A stretch of 64,000 bases of DNA from Bacillus nakamurai (GTDB lineage Bacteria; Bacillota; Bacilli; Bacillales; Bacillaceae), in contig NZ_LSAZ01000013.1 in assembly GCF_001584325.1 (NCBI RefSeq), forward strand, positions 101,469 to 165,468, in the 5' to 3' direction. Position numbers and translations under genes: made by a program. Within the stretch, counting starts at the first letter, position 1. Each line of letters opens with the position of its first letter. Positions 53,323 through 63,120 of this stretch are shown piece by piece. A model generated the notes under the pieces. The model saw only the letters and a list, made by a program, of their open reading frames with translations, was not told the DNA's origin and did not search any database.

Positions 53323-55692
53323 ATGCACAAGTTTATAAAGAAAGCAGCTGTTCTTGGATCAGGAGTAATGGGGTCCGGAATCGCCGCGCACTTGGCTAAC
53401 ATCGGAATTCCCGTCCTGCTGCTTGATATTGTGCCAAACGAGCTGACAAAGGATGAGGTGAAAAAAGGGCTGTCATTAGAAAGCCCGGAGGTCCGCAGCA
53501 GACTGAGCCGATCGGCCGTGAAAAAGCTGCTGAAGCAAAAGCCTGCACCGCTGACTTCTGCTGCCAATCTCGACTATATTACGCCTGGCAACATAGAGGA
53601 TAACGCGGCTGATTTGAAGGATGCCGATTGGATTATTGAAGTCGTCGTTGAAAATCTCGACGTGAAAAAACAGATTTTCTCACTTGTTGATGAATACCGC
53701 AAACCGGGGAGCATCGTTTCAAGCAATACATCCGGTATTTCTGTCACGAAAATGGCAGAAGGAAGATCAGCCGATTTTAAAGCTCATTTCTTAGGAACCC
53801 ATTTCTTCAATCCTGCCCGCTATCTCAAGCTTTTGGAAATCATACCGATTCAGGAAACCGATCCAGCCGTTTTGGAATTCATGACATCATTTGCTGAAAA
53901 TACGCTCGGTAAAGGTGTCGTGATCGCAAAAGACACGCCTAACTTTATCGCCAACCGCATCGGAACTTACGGCCTGTTAGTCACTGTAAGAGAAATGCTT
54001 TCCGGCGGCTATCGCATTGGCGAAGTGGATACCGTGACGGGGCCGCTGATCGGCAGACCGAAAAGCGCAACCTTCAGAACTCTCGATGTCGTTGGGCTTG
54101 ATACTTTCGCCCATGTCGCAAAAAATGTGTACGATAAGGCTGACGGCGCTGAAAAAGACATGTTTAAGCTGCCTGAATTTATGAATGAAATGCTGAATAA
54201 CAACTGGCTTGGCAGCAAGTCGGGCCAAGGCTTTTATAAAAAAGAAGGTAAGACAATATATGAGCTTGATCCGCTTACCATGACATATGGTGAACGCTCA
54301 AAAATGAAAACGCCCGCTTTAGAAGCAGCCAAACAGGCAAAGGGTGCCAAAGCCAAAATGAAAGCGCTTATATACTCTGATGACCGTGCCGGACACTTGC
54401 TTTGGAACATCACCTCGAAAACACTTTTATATTCCGCTCAGCTGCTGGGCGAAATCGCTGATGATATAAAAGCAATCGATGAAGCCATGAAATGGGGCTT
54501 CGGATGGGAGCTCGGGCCGTTTGAAATGTGGGATGCCATCGGCGTCAGTGAGTCGGTAAAACGTCTTGAAAAAGAAGGCGCGGAGCTTCCCGGCTGGGTG
54601 AAAGAAATGCTTGATAAGGGTAATGACACTTTCTATATGAAGGAAAACGGAACGCAATTTTATTATGCAAACGGCCAATACAGGGCGATCAAAGATAATC
54701 CGAAACGAATCAGTCTGCAAACGATAAAAGAAACAAACGGCGTCATCTGCAAAAACGGGGGCGCGAGCCTGATTGATATCGGCGATGATGTCGTACTTTT
54801 AGAATTCCACACGAAAAGCAATGCGATCGGGTTAGACATTATCCAAATGATTGACAAAGCGCTCGAGGAGACGGAGCGGAATTATAAAGGGCTTGTCATC
54901 GGAAACCAAGGCAGACATTTCTGCGCGGGCGCCAACCTGGCGATGATCTTAATGGAAGCCCAGGATGATAACTTCTTGGAAGTCGATTTTGTCATCCGCC
55001 GTTTTCAGCAAACGATGATGAACATAAAATACAGCGCCAAACCGGTCGTGGCGGCACCATTCGGCATGACGCTCGGCGGCGGAACCGAAGTCTGCCTTCC
55101 GGCGGCGCGCATTCAAGCTGCAAGTGAATCATACATGGGCCTTGTCGAAACAGGCGTCGGTCTGATTCCGGGCGGCGGCGGAAACAAAGGATTGTACATG
55201 AATTACGTGGATAACGGAGCGGAATTGATGGACGCGGCTATTAAAACGTTCGAAACAGTTGCTTTAGCCAAGGTGTCAGGCTCTGCGCACGAAGCCCGTG
55301 ATATGAGGATTCTGTCTCCGGCTGACCAAGTCAGCATGAACCAAGACCATCTGTTACATGACGCGAAAAAGCTTGCGGCGTCCTTATATGACAGCGGCTA
55401 TCGTCCGCCTGCACGGAAAAAAGTGAAAGTTACCGGAGAAACCGGCTGTGCGGCCTTGCTGCTCGGAGCTGATCAGATGAGGCGTTCAGGGTATTTATCA
55501 GATCACGATATGAAGATTGCGAAAAAGCTTGCCAATGTCATTGCCGGCGGAAGAGTTCCGTTCGGTACGGAGGTTTCTGAAGAATATTTACTCGAGATTG
55601 AAAGAGAAGCCTTTTTAAGTCTCGCTGGCGAGGCGAAATCTCAAGCCAGAATGCAGCATATGCTGGTCAAAGGCAAACCTTTACGGAACTAG
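53323..55692 (+). CDS. fadN: 3-hydroxyacyl-CoA dehydrogenase / enoyl-CoA hydratase FadN
   Basis: 789 aa bifunctional enzyme. N-terminal NAD-binding dehydrogenase: AAVLGSGVMGSGIAAHLANI, then FLGTHFFNPARYLKLLEIIP with the catalytic His. The C-terminal ~300 residues are a crotonase domain (VIGNQGRHFCAGANLAMILM and FGMTLGGGTEVCLPAARIQA). It performs the second and third steps of fatty-acid beta-oxidation. First gene of fadNAE, behind a FadR box. Confidence 0.93.
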   Translation: MHKFIKKAAVLGSGVMGSGIAAHLANIGIPVLLLDIVPNELTKDEVKKGLSLESPEVRSRLSRSAVKKLLKQKPAPLTSAANLDYITPGNIEDNAADLKDADWIIEVVVENLDVKKQIFSLVDEYRKPGSIVSSNTSGISVTKMAEGRSADFKAHFLGTHFFNPARYLKLLEIIPIQETDPAVLEFMTSFAENTLGKGVVIAKDTPNFIANRIGTYGLLVTVREMLSGGYRIGEVDTVTGPLIGRPKSATFRTLDVVGLDTFAHVAKNVYDKADGAEKDMFKLPEFMNEMLNNNWLGSKSGQGFYKKEGKTIYELDPLTMTYGERSKMKTPALEAAKQAKGAKAKMKALIYSDDRAGHLLWNITSKTLLYSAQLLGEIADDIKAIDEAMKWGFGWELGPFEMWDAIGVSESVKRLEKEGAELPGWVKEMLDKGNDTFYMKENGTQFYYANGQYRAIKDNPKRISLQTIKETNGVICKNGGASLIDIGDDVVLLEFHTKSNAIGLDIIQMIDKALEETERNYKGLVIGNQGRHFCAGANLAMILMEAQDDNFLEVDFVIRRFQQTMMNIKYSAKPVVAAPFGMTLGGGTEVCLPAARIQAASESYMGLVETGVGLIPGGGGNKGLYMNYVDNGAELMDAAIKTFETVALAKVSGSAHEARDMRILSPADQVSMNQDHLLHDAKKLAASLYDSGYRPPARKKVKVTGETGCAALLLGADQMRRSGYLSDHDMKIAKKLANVIAGGRVPFGTEVSEEYLLEIEREAFLSLAGEAKSQARMQHMLVKGKPLRN

Positions 55693-55702
55693 GAGGGTGT
55701 TT

Positions 55703-56878
55703 ATGAGAGAAGCAGTCATTGTGGCCGGTGCGAGAACCCCGGTCGGTAAAGCGAAAAAAGGGTCGCTGGCAAACGTTCGTCCTGATGATTTGGGAGCGCT
55801 TTGTGTCAAAGAAACGCTGAAACGGGCAGGCGGCTATGAAGGAAATATCGATGACTTAATTATCGGATGTGCAACACCTGAAGCCGAGCAGGGCTTAAAT
55901 ATGGCGCGGAATATCGGCGCGCTGGCGGGGCTTCCCCATACGGTGCCGGCCATTACGGTAAACCGATACTGCTCTTCCGGACTTCAATCCATCGCGTACG
56001 GAGCGGAAAAAATCATGATCGGCGCAGGTGACACTGTCATCGCGGGCGGAGCGGAATCTATGTCGCAAGTCCCGATGATGGGGCATGTGACGCGCCCGAA
56101 TATCGCTTTGGCTGAACATGCACCTGAATATTATATGAGCATGGGCCATACAGCGGAGCAGGTTGCCGAAACATACGGCGTTTCCCGCGAGGATCAGGAC
56201 GCATTTGCCGTCCGCAGCCACCAAAATGCGGCGAAAGCGCTGGAGGAAGGGAAATTTAAAGATGAAATCGTGCCCGTCGACGTGTCGCTGACAGAAATCG
56301 GCGCTGATCATAAACCCCGGGAAAAGCACTTTGTTTTTTCTCAAGATGAAGGGGTGCGCGCGGGAACGTCAGCTGATATTTTAGCGAAGCTCCGTCCGGC
56401 TTTTTCAAAAACCGGAACCGTGACAGCCGGAAACTCATCACAAACGAGTGACGGAGCAGCGGCGGTCATGCTTATGGATCGTGAGAAAGCTTCATCGCTC
56501 GGATTGGCGCCGCTTGTGAAATTCCGTTCCTTTGCCGTGGGCGGCGTCCCGCCTGAGGTGATGGGAATCGGGCCGATTGAAGCCATTCCGCGTGCCCTCA
56601 AGCTCGCCGGGCTGGAATTACAGGATATCGGGCTCTTTGAATTGAATGAAGCCTTTGCTTCACAAGCCATACAAGTGATCAGATCACTCGGAATTGACGA
56701 AGAAAAAGTCAACGTCAACGGCGGAGCGATCGCTCTCGGTCATCCGCTCGGCTGCACGGGAACGAAGCTGACTCTTTCACTCATACATGAAATGAAACGG
56801 AGAAACGAGCAATTCGGCGTGGTAACAATGTGTATCGGAGGCGGCATGGGGGCTGCCGGCGTATTTGAGCTACTTTAA
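55703..56878 (+). CDS. fadA: Acetyl-CoA acyltransferase (thiolase) FadA
   Basis: 391 aa from ATG at 55703, with AGGAGGGTG just upstream; a GTG two codons earlier is less well spaced. Catalytic Cys in VNRYCSSGLQS, His in GGAIALGHPLGCTG and the second Cys in CIGGGMGAAG. Thiolytic cleavage of 3-ketoacyl-CoA, the last beta-oxidation step. It follows fadN by ten bases. Confidence 0.95.
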   Translation: MREAVIVAGARTPVGKAKKGSLANVRPDDLGALCVKETLKRAGGYEGNIDDLIIGCATPEAEQGLNMARNIGALAGLPHTVPAITVNRYCSSGLQSIAYGAEKIMIGAGDTVIAGGAESMSQVPMMGHVTRPNIALAEHAPEYYMSMGHTAEQVAETYGVSREDQDAFAVRSHQNAAKALEEGKFKDEIVPVDVSLTEIGADHKPREKHFVFSQDEGVRAGTSADILAKLRPAFSKTGTVTAGNSSQTSDGAAAVMLMDREKASSLGLAPLVKFRSFAVGGVPPEVMGIGPIEAIPRALKLAGLELQDIGLFELNEAFASQAIQVIRSLGIDEEKVNVNGGAIALGHPLGCTGTKLTLSLIHEMKRRNEQFGVVTMCIGGGMGAAGVFELL

Positions 56879-56893
56879 AAGGGGGAAACAATC

Positions 56894-58678
56894 ATGAAAC
56901 AGGAAACGGTCAAAGTCAAAAAAGGCGGCAGCTTTCTTATTGAAGATACCGCATATGATCAGGTGTTCACACCGGAGGATTTTACAGACGAACATAAAAT
57001 GATCGGAAAAACGACAGAAGACTATGTCGTAAACGATGTTCTTCCGTACATTGATGAAATCGAAAACCATCAGTTTGAGCACTCTGTCAGACTGCTGAAA
57101 AAAGCCGGCGATCTAGGCCTTCTCGGCGCAGATGTGCCTGAAGCATACGGCGGCATCGGACTTGATAAAATCAGTTCGGCCTTCATTACAGAGAAATTTT
57201 CACGTGCTGGCAGCTTTTCTCTTTCTTACGGCGCCCATGTCGGCATCGGTTCATTGCCGATCGTGTTTTTCGGAACGGAAGAGCAGAAAAAAACATACTT
57301 GCCGGATTTAGCTTCAGGTCAAAGAATCGCGGCATACGCTTTGACAGAGCCGGGATCCGGATCAGATGCGCTCGGCGCAAAAACTACCGCCGTTTTAAAT
57401 GAAGCGGGCACGCACTACATTTTAAACGGAGAAAAACAATGGATTACAAACTCAGCGTTTGCCGATGTATTTGTCGTCTATGCAAAGGTGGACGGAGATA
57501 AATTTTCCGCATTTATTGTAGAAAAAAATTATCCGGGTGTGTCAACCGGCCCTGAAGAGAAAAAGATGGGAATTAAAGGCTCATCCACAAGAACGCTTAT
57601 TTTAGATCAAGCAGAAGTGCCGAAAGAAAACCTGCTTGGCGAAATCGGAAAAGGCCATGTGATTGCGTTTAATATCCTCAATATCGGGCGCTACAAGCTT
57701 GCGGTCGGCACGATCGGCGCTTCAAAACGGGTCATTGAGCTGTCAGCGGCTTATGCAAACCAGCGCCGCCAATTTAAAACGCCGATCTCAAGCTTTACCC
57801 TTACTCAGGAAAAGCTTGCGACAATGTCAGCAAAGCTTTATGCGATGGAAAGCTCTGTATACAGAACGGTCGGCCTTTTTGAAGATAACATGAGCAGACT
57901 GACCGAGGAAGCACAAAAAGACGGCCGCGAAGTCGCAAAATCCATTGCCGAGTATGCGATCGAATGCTCGCTGAATAAAATGTGCGGATCAGAGACGCTT
58001 GATTACATTGCCGACGAAGGCGTCCAAATCCACGGCGGTTACGGTTTTATGCAGGAATATGAAATTGAGCGCGCTTACCGCGATTCGAGAATCAACAGAA
58101 TCTTTGAAGGAACGAATGAAATCAACCGTTTGATCGTGACGAGCACATTCCTTAAAAAAGCTGTAAAAGGGGATCTTCCGCTCTTTGATAAAGCGAAGGC
58201 GCTTCAAGAGGAATTAATGATGCTGATGCCTGAAGAACCGGGTTCAGAGCCTCTTGAACAGGAAAAATACATCGTCAGACAGGCAAAGAAAATCGCCCTT
58301 TTAACAGCCGGTCTTGCGGCGCAGAAATACGGGAAGGCGATTGACCGCGAGCAGGAAATCATGGTAAACATCGCTGACATCGTCAGCGCGCTGTACGCGT
58401 TGGAATCTGCCGTCCTCAGAACGGAAAAAGCGATCGCGGCAGACGGCGCTGAAAAAGCCGCGCAAAAGCTGTTATATACAGAAATCTTTGCGCAGGAAGC
58501 TCTTCAGGACATTGAAGCGCACGCAAAAGAATCATTAATCGCCATGGAAGAAGGCGATTCACTCCGAATGATGCTTTCCGTGCTGCGCAAACTGACGCGC
58601 CTGACACCGAAAAATCTCATTCAGAAAAAACGTGAAGCGGCAGCCGTCATTTTCAGAGAAGAAAAATATACGGTATAA
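56894..58678 (+). CDS. fadE: Acyl-CoA dehydrogenase FadE
   Basis: 594 aa. Typical domains: N-terminal helical, middle beta (AYALTEPGSGSDALGAKTTA; EKQWITNSAFADVFVVYAK), C-terminal helical with the family signature and catalytic base region QIHGGYGFMQEYEIERAYRD and EGTNEINRLIV. It has an extra ~170-residue C-terminal extension, as in the very-long-chain type. FAD-dependent first step of beta-oxidation. Follows fadA by 15 bases. Confidence 0.94.
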   Translation: MKQETVKVKKGGSFLIEDTAYDQVFTPEDFTDEHKMIGKTTEDYVVNDVLPYIDEIENHQFEHSVRLLKKAGDLGLLGADVPEAYGGIGLDKISSAFITEKFSRAGSFSLSYGAHVGIGSLPIVFFGTEEQKKTYLPDLASGQRIAAYALTEPGSGSDALGAKTTAVLNEAGTHYILNGEKQWITNSAFADVFVVYAKVDGDKFSAFIVEKNYPGVSTGPEEKKMGIKGSSTRTLILDQAEVPKENLLGEIGKGHVIAFNILNIGRYKLAVGTIGASKRVIELSAAYANQRRQFKTPISSFTLTQEKLATMSAKLYAMESSVYRTVGLFEDNMSRLTEEAQKDGREVAKSIAEYAIECSLNKMCGSETLDYIADEGVQIHGGYGFMQEYEIERAYRDSRINRIFEGTNEINRLIVTSTFLKKAVKGDLPLFDKAKALQEELMMLMPEEPGSEPLEQEKYIVRQAKKIALLTAGLAAQKYGKAIDREQEIMVNIADIVSALYALESAVLRTEKAIAADGAEKAAQKLLYTEIFAQEALQDIEAHAKESLIAMEEGDSLRMMLSVLRKLTRLTPKNLIQKKREAAAVIFREEKYTV

Positions 58679-58691
58679 TGCACAGCTTCTG

Positions 58692-58720
58692 TAAGCGCTC
58701 CGATTTCGGAGCGCTTTTTC
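58692..58720 (+). terminator. Terminator of fadNAE
   Basis: AGCGCTCCGATTTCGGAGCGCT followed by TTTTT. Confidence 0.92.
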
Positions 58721-58793
58721 ATGAAGCAACGTTTTAGGTTTTTACCAGTGATTGTGTTAAAATAACGACGATCATTTACAAGGGGTGAAGAAG

Positions 58794-59150
58794 ATGTCGA
58801 TAAATTTTTACTGGTACCCTAAATGCGGAACGTGCCGTAATGCGAAAAAATGGCTGGAAGACCACGGCAAGGAAATAAACGAAATACATATTACGGAACA
58901 AACGCCGACGAAAGAAGAAATCAAAGACCTTTATGAAAAAAGCGGCCTTGAGCTGAAAAAGTTTTTCAACACGAGCGGCATGAAATACCGTGAGCTGAAC
59001 TTAAAGGAAAAGCTGTACCACATGTCAGAGGATGAACAGCTTGAACTTCTGGCATCCGACGGAATGCTGCTTAAGCGTCCGATCACGTCCGACGGCACAA
59101 AAGTCACAGTCGGCTTTAAAGAAGACCAATTCGAAAAATATTGGATTTAA
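58794..59150 (+). CDS. yusI: Spx/ArsC-family protein YusI
   Basis: 118 aa from ATG at 58794; the GTG nine bases earlier overlaps the AAGGGGTGAAG ribosome site. Thioredoxin-like ArsC/Spx fold: FYWYPKCGTCRNAKKWLEDH has a CGTC motif, and LKRPITSDGTKVTVGFKE is the conserved C-terminal block. Likely a cytoplasmic reductase or redox sensor rather than a proven arsenate reductase. Confidence 0.87.
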   Translation: MSINFYWYPKCGTCRNAKKWLEDHGKEINEIHITEQTPTKEEIKDLYEKSGLELKKFFNTSGMKYRELNLKEKLYHMSEDEQLELLASDGMLLKRPITSDGTKVTVGFKEDQFEKYWI

Positions 59151-59211
59151 TGTCAGTATCAAAGAATTATGGTATCTTCTTATTATAAGCATAAAAAATG
59201 GAGGGATTTAG

Positions 59212-59595
59212 ATGAGCACACCGAAAGATTTACGTTATTCAGAAGAACACGAATGGGTAAAAGTTGAAGGCGAAAAAGTCCGTATCGGAATTACGCATTT
59301 CGCGCAATCTGAACTTGGCGATATCGTATTTGTCGAGCTTCCTGAAGTCGGCGCTGAAATTAAAGCGGACGAGCCGTTCGGCAGCGTTGAATCCGTAAAA
59401 ACGGTATCTGAACTGTACGCGCCGATCAACGGAACGGTGACGGAAGTAAACGAAGACCTCGATGACAGCCCGGAATTCGTGAATGAGTCTCCATACGAAA
59501 AAGCGTGGATGATCGTCGTTGAACCGGCTGATGCAAAAGAAATCGAAAACCTTATGACTGCCGAACAATACGAAGAAATGACGCAGGAAGACTAA
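59212..59595 (+). CDS. gcvH: Glycine cleavage system H protein
   Basis: 127 aa. The lipoyl-lysine motif [20 protein letters not shown] is intact near residue 63. It carries the methylamine intermediate and, in B. subtilis, is also the relay for lipoate assembly by LipM/LipL. No gcvT/gcvP in this window. ATG follows AATGGAGGGATTTAG. Confidence 0.95.
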   Translation: MSTPKDLRYSEEHEWVKVEGEKVRIGITHFAQSELGDIVFVELPEVGAEIKADEPFGSVESVKTVSELYAPINGTVTEVNEDLDDSPEFVNESPYEKAWMIVVEPADAKEIENLMTAEQYEEMTQED

Positions 59596-59649
59596 TCGGA
59601 TAGCAAAAGAACCATTTGGACACTCTATCTGTAACGGGAGGTGTCCATA

Positions 59650-59886
59650 ATGGCTTTTGATAAACAAAAGGTTGATGTAACGGAGAACGTAACGGGCCGC
59701 TTGCAAAACGGCCGGTTTTCCTTGTTTCATGAAAATGAAGCCATCGGCCAAATGACAGGCATGAACCAATATGAGCTCAAACCGGGCTTTTCATTTGAAA
59801 ATCAAAAATTTTATAAAACAGCCGATGTTGTATCCGGGAAGGATCCGAAATACGTGGATTGCGACTATGAAAGCGGCTGGTGTTAA
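59650..59886 (+). CDS. yusG: YusG, DUF2553 small protein
   Basis: 78 aa from ATG at 59650 behind GGGAGGTGTCC. Sequence MAFDKQKVDVTENVTGRLQN ends with DCDYESGWC (two cysteines near the C-terminus). I recall it as the DUF2553 family, of unknown function. It lies between gcvH and yusF. Confidence 0.78.
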   Translation: MAFDKQKVDVTENVTGRLQNGRFSLFHENEAIGQMTGMNQYELKPGFSFENQKFYKTADVVSGKDPKYVDCDYESGWC

Positions 59887-59954
59887 CAGTTGGCGGTGAA
59901 TTTCACTGCCTTCTTTTTCAATCTGAGGCTAAAAAAACCGGCAGGTGATGCGCA

Positions 59955-60323
59955 ATGAATATCGGCGATGAAGAGAAGGTTTTAATCGTAGAAGGAAAAT
60001 CAGATAAAATCAAAGTCAGGGAAGTGCTCAGTGCACCTCTGGATATTGTCTGTACAAATGGAACGATCGGCCAAACGGAATTGGAAGATTTAGCGGACCG
60101 TTTGTTTGACAAAGATGTTTATATCTTAGTTGATGCAGACGATTCAGGAGAAAAATTAAGAAAGCAGCTGAAACGGGAGCTTCCTGAAGCCCGCCATATC
60201 TATATAGACAGAACATACAGGGAAGTTGAGGCGTCTCCAAGCCACCATCTTGCATCGGTGCTTCTTCGCGCCGGACTGGATGTGGACCCCGTATTTTTGA
60301 AAAAGAAAGACCTGAGGTGGTAA
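59955..60323 (+). CDS. yusF: TOPRIM-domain protein YusF
   Basis: 122 aa single TOPRIM domain: EKVLIVEGKSDKIKVREVLS (Glu), then YILVDADDSGEKLRKQL, the DxD metal motif. Similar to small primase/RNase M5-like proteins. The likely role is in nucleic-acid metal catalysis, but the substrate is unknown. GCAGGTGAT before ATG. It is followed after 5 bases by yusE. Confidence 0.82.
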   Translation: MNIGDEEKVLIVEGKSDKIKVREVLSAPLDIVCTNGTIGQTELEDLADRLFDKDVYILVDADDSGEKLRKQLKRELPEARHIYIDRTYREVEASPSHHLASVLLRAGLDVDPVFLKKKDLRW

Positions 60324-60328
60324 TCAAA

Positions 60329-60649
60329 ATGAAAGAACTCCAAGAAAACGAACTTGAATCCATTAAAGATGATGTGTATCTCCTTTATTTATACACCCCA
60401 TTTTGCGGCACGTGCCAGCTGGCGGCCAAAATGCTGTCTGTTGCCGAGGAAATGCTGCCCGGCGTCGCCTTCTATAAAAACAACGTTAATTATTCCCCCG
60501 TCTTCGCCAAAGCCTTTCAGATTGAGAGTGTCCCGTGCTTTCTGCTGTTTAAAGACGGAAAGCTTGTTGAGAAAGGATACGCATTCCGCTCCGTTTCCTA
60601 TTTATACGAGCTGATTAAACAAAAAACATCTCAAACGTCCTCTATGTGA
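60329..60649 (+). CDS. yusE: Thioredoxin-like protein YusE
   Basis: 106 aa from ATG at 60329 (GAGGTGG upstream). Thioredoxin fold with active-site CGTC in YTPFCGTCQLAAKM and cis-Pro in VPCFLLF. No signal peptide. Function not defined. Co-oriented with yusF and probably co-transcribed. Confidence 0.84.
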   Translation: MKELQENELESIKDDVYLLYLYTPFCGTCQLAAKMLSVAEEMLPGVAFYKNNVNYSPVFAKAFQIESVPCFLLFKDGKLVEKGYAFRSVSYLYELIKQKTSQTSSM

Positions 60650-60744
60650 CATTTTTTATAGGAAAATGTCGTCCGTTTTATAAAGGGTTCTTCCCGTTAA
60701 AAGAGAACTTTGTATGTACGGCCAATAAACAGGAGGTTATACGA

Positions 60745-61095
60745 GTGGAGAAAATAGAAGTTTTAGAGAATGACGGACAGCATCTGTTTTTGAAACCCCT
60801 ATTACATACCTCGACGCTGCTGATTACGTTCCAAGGTGAAACAGAAGCTTTAACGGTCTCAATTAACGGGCAGGGAGAAATGAGAAAAACCTCGGCCTCA
60901 GCCGAAGGGTCTAATTTGACCTTTTACGGAAACCAAACAGAAATCATTCATTTGCTGCACGGCGACATCTCCCTGCAAAAGCTCATTCAAAGCGGAAGAC
61001 TGAAAGTGAAAGGATCATTCAGAGCCCTGTTGAAACTGGAAGCCATCCTGTGGCTGACAAACGGATTTTTTCAAACGATCAGCAAAAGGCCTTAA
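60745..61095 (+). CDS. yusD: SCP2-like sterol-carrier-fold protein YusD
   Basis: 116 aa from GTG at 60745, eight bases after AGGAGG; the frame is open further up but carries no ribosome site there. Contains LITFQGETEALTVSINGQGE and LQKLIQSGRLKVKGSFRALL, typical of the SCP2 lipid-binding fold. Ligand unknown. It is the last gene before the methionine transporter. Confidence 0.76.
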   Translation: MEKIEVLENDGQHLFLKPLLHTSTLLITFQGETEALTVSINGQGEMRKTSASAEGSNLTFYGNQTEIIHLLHGDISLQKLIQSGRLKVKGSFRALLKLEAILWLTNGFFQTISKRP

Positions 61096-61141
61096 AATCT
61101 GCCAATCTACTATGTGAAAATATCTATCATTATTTATTTTA

Positions 61142-61171
61142 TTGACTTTTTATCATTCGCCATGCTATCCT
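61142..61171 (+). promoter_or_regulatory. Promoter of metNPQ
   Basis: TTGACT (61142-61147), an 18-base spacer and TATCCT (61166-61171) with a preceding TG. Start expected near 61178, before the S-box. Confidence 0.65.
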
Positions 61172-61206
61172 ACATTAAGAATTTCCGGACGAAAAGACGA
61201 TATGTT

Positions 61207-61372
61207 TTCTCTTATCAAGAGAGGTGGAGGGAAGTGCCCTATGAAGCCCGGCAACCATCAACTATGTTGAAATGGTGCCAATTCACTCGAAGCAATCTGC
61301 TTTGGAAGATGAGAGAAAGGCCTTTTTCAATAAGCCTTTCTGCTCAATTGTGCAGAAAGGCTTTTCTTTTGC
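61207..61372 (+). ncRNA. SAM riboswitch (S-box) of metNPQ
   Basis: The aptamer begins CTCTTATCAAGAGAGGTGGA (P1/P2) and has the hallmark GGGAAGTGCCCTATGAAGCC and CGGCAACC. It ends in a strong terminator AAGCCTTTCTGC...GCAGAAAGGCTT with TTCTTTT (61332-61370). S-adenosylmethionine should promote termination, so methionine uptake is shut when SAM is plentiful. Confidence 0.95.
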
Positions 61373-61420
61373 TGAGAATTCCGGAAGATTTCTTAGAATA
61401 GTGTAAGGCAGGTGATTGCT

Positions 61421-62446
61421 TTGATCCATCTTCAAAATGTTTCAAAAGTGTACAAAGCGAAACATGGGGATGTCAATGCTGTCCAAGATGTCAACCTTGA
61501 CATCAAAAAGGGCGAAATTTTTGGAATTATAGGATATAGCGGAGCTGGTAAAAGTTCCTTAATCCGTCTTCTGAACGGTCTTGAAAAACCGACTTCAGGT
61601 ACCGTGGAAGTCGCGGGGACGGAATTAAATAAAGTAAGCAGCCGCGGTTTAAGAAAAGCGCGCCAGGAAATCAGCATGATTTTTCAGCACTTTAATCTGC
61701 TTTGGTCGCGCACCGTTCGTGATAATATTATGTTTCCGCTGGAAATTGCCGGCGTGAAAAAAAGAGAACGGATCCGCCGTGCTGATGAACTGATTAAACT
61801 GGTCGGATTAGAAGGAAAAGAAAAATCGTATCCTTCCCAGCTGAGCGGCGGACAAAAGCAGCGTGTCGGAATCGCGCGGGCGCTCGCCAATAATCCGAAG
61901 GTCCTTCTTTGTGACGAAGCAACGTCAGCGCTTGATCCGCAGACGACAGATTCAATTTTAGATCTTTTATCCGATATAAATGAAAGACTCGGTTTGACGA
62001 TTGTGCTCATTACCCATGAAATGCACGTCATCCGCAAAATCTGCAACAGAGTCGCCGTCATGGAAAACGGTAAAGTCGTCGAAGAAGGCGAAGTGCTTCA
62101 AGTCTTCAGAAATCCGCGCGAACAGATGACAAAGCGTTTCGTTCAGCAGGTAACCGAACCTGAGGAAACGAAAGAAACCATTCAGCATCTGCTTCAGGAA
62201 ACAGCGACAGGAAAAACGATTCAGCTCTCGTTTGTCGGTCAGGCTGCTGAACAGCCTCTCATCACTGAGATGATCAGGAACTTCAATGTGGATGTCAACA
62301 TTCTGCAGGGCAAGATTTCTCAGACGAAGGACGGGGCGTACGGTTCTTTATTCATCCACATTGACGGACAGGAAAAAGAAGTAGAAAACGTGATCCGGTT
62401 CATTAAAGACAAACAGGTAGAAGCAGAGGTGATCACAAATGTTTGA
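61421..62446 (+). CDS. metN: Methionine ABC transporter ATPase MetN
   Basis: 341 aa from TTG at 61421 (AAGGCAGGTGAT upstream); GTG at 61412 overlaps that site. MetN family: Walker A GYSGAGKSS, signature LSGGQKQRVG, Walker B VLLCDEATSALD, switch His LITHEM, and a C-terminal ACT-like (NIL) domain of about 90 residues (IQLSFVGQAAEQPLITEMIR) that senses methionine. Under the S-box. Overlaps metP by eight bases. Confidence 0.95.
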   Translation: MIHLQNVSKVYKAKHGDVNAVQDVNLDIKKGEIFGIIGYSGAGKSSLIRLLNGLEKPTSGTVEVAGTELNKVSSRGLRKARQEISMIFQHFNLLWSRTVRDNIMFPLEIAGVKKRERIRRADELIKLVGLEGKEKSYPSQLSGGQKQRVGIARALANNPKVLLCDEATSALDPQTTDSILDLLSDINERLGLTIVLITHEMHVIRKICNRVAVMENGKVVEEGEVLQVFRNPREQMTKRFVQQVTEPEETKETIQHLLQETATGKTIQLSFVGQAAEQPLITEMIRNFNVDVNILQGKISQTKDGAYGSLFIHIDGQEKEVENVIRFIKDKQVEAEVITNV

Positions 62447-63107
62447 AAAATGGTTTCCGAACGTTGATGTAAGTGAACTGTGGACCGCAACTTATGAAAC
62501 CCTTTATATGACGATTATCGCTTTACTCTTTTCTTTTGTCATCGGGGCTATCCTCGGTCTTCTGCTCTTTTTAACGGGCAAGGGAAGCTTATGGCAGAAT
62601 AAAGCGATTAACAGCGTGATTGCGGCAGTGGTTAACGTATTCCGGTCTATTCCGTTTCTTATTTTAATTATTCTGCTCCTCGGTTTTACTAAGTTTTTGG
62701 TCGGATCGATCTTAGGTCCGAACGCGGCTTTGCCCGCTTTAATTATCGGATCTGCGCCGTTTTATGCCCGCCTTGCGGAAATCGCGCTCCGGGAAGTTGA
62801 TAAAGGAGTCATCGAAGCTGCCAGATCAATGGGAGCGAAAACTTCGACGATCATCTTTAAAGTATTGATTCCTGAATCAATGCCTGCGTTAATCTCAGGC
62901 ATCACCGTTACAGCCATCGCCCTGATCGGTTCGACCGCTATTGCAGGCGCCATCGGTTCAGGCGGACTCGGAAACCTTGCATATGTAGAAGGCTACCAGT
63001 CAAATAATACGGATGTAACGTTTGTGGCAACTGTATTTATTCTCATCATCGTCTTTATCATTCAGATTATCGGTGATGTGATCACAAATATAATAGACAA
63101 AAGATAA
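62439..63107 (+). CDS. metP: Methionine ABC transporter permease MetP
   Basis: 222 aa MetI-type permease with five helices. EAA loop AEIALREVDKGVIEAARSMG. NVFRSIPFLILIILLLGFTK and GSTAIAGAIGSGGLGNLAYV are family segments. Forms the membrane path with MetN. ATG overlaps metN. Confidence 0.94.
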   Translation: MFEKWFPNVDVSELWTATYETLYMTIIALLFSFVIGAILGLLLFLTGKGSLWQNKAINSVIAAVVNVFRSIPFLILIILLLGFTKFLVGSILGPNAALPALIIGSAPFYARLAEIALREVDKGVIEAARSMGAKTSTIIFKVLIPESMPALISGITVTAIALIGSTAIAGAIGSGGLGNLAYVEGYQSNNTDVTFVATVFILIIVFIIQIIGDVITNIIDKR

Positions 63108-63120
63108 GGGAGGATTTACA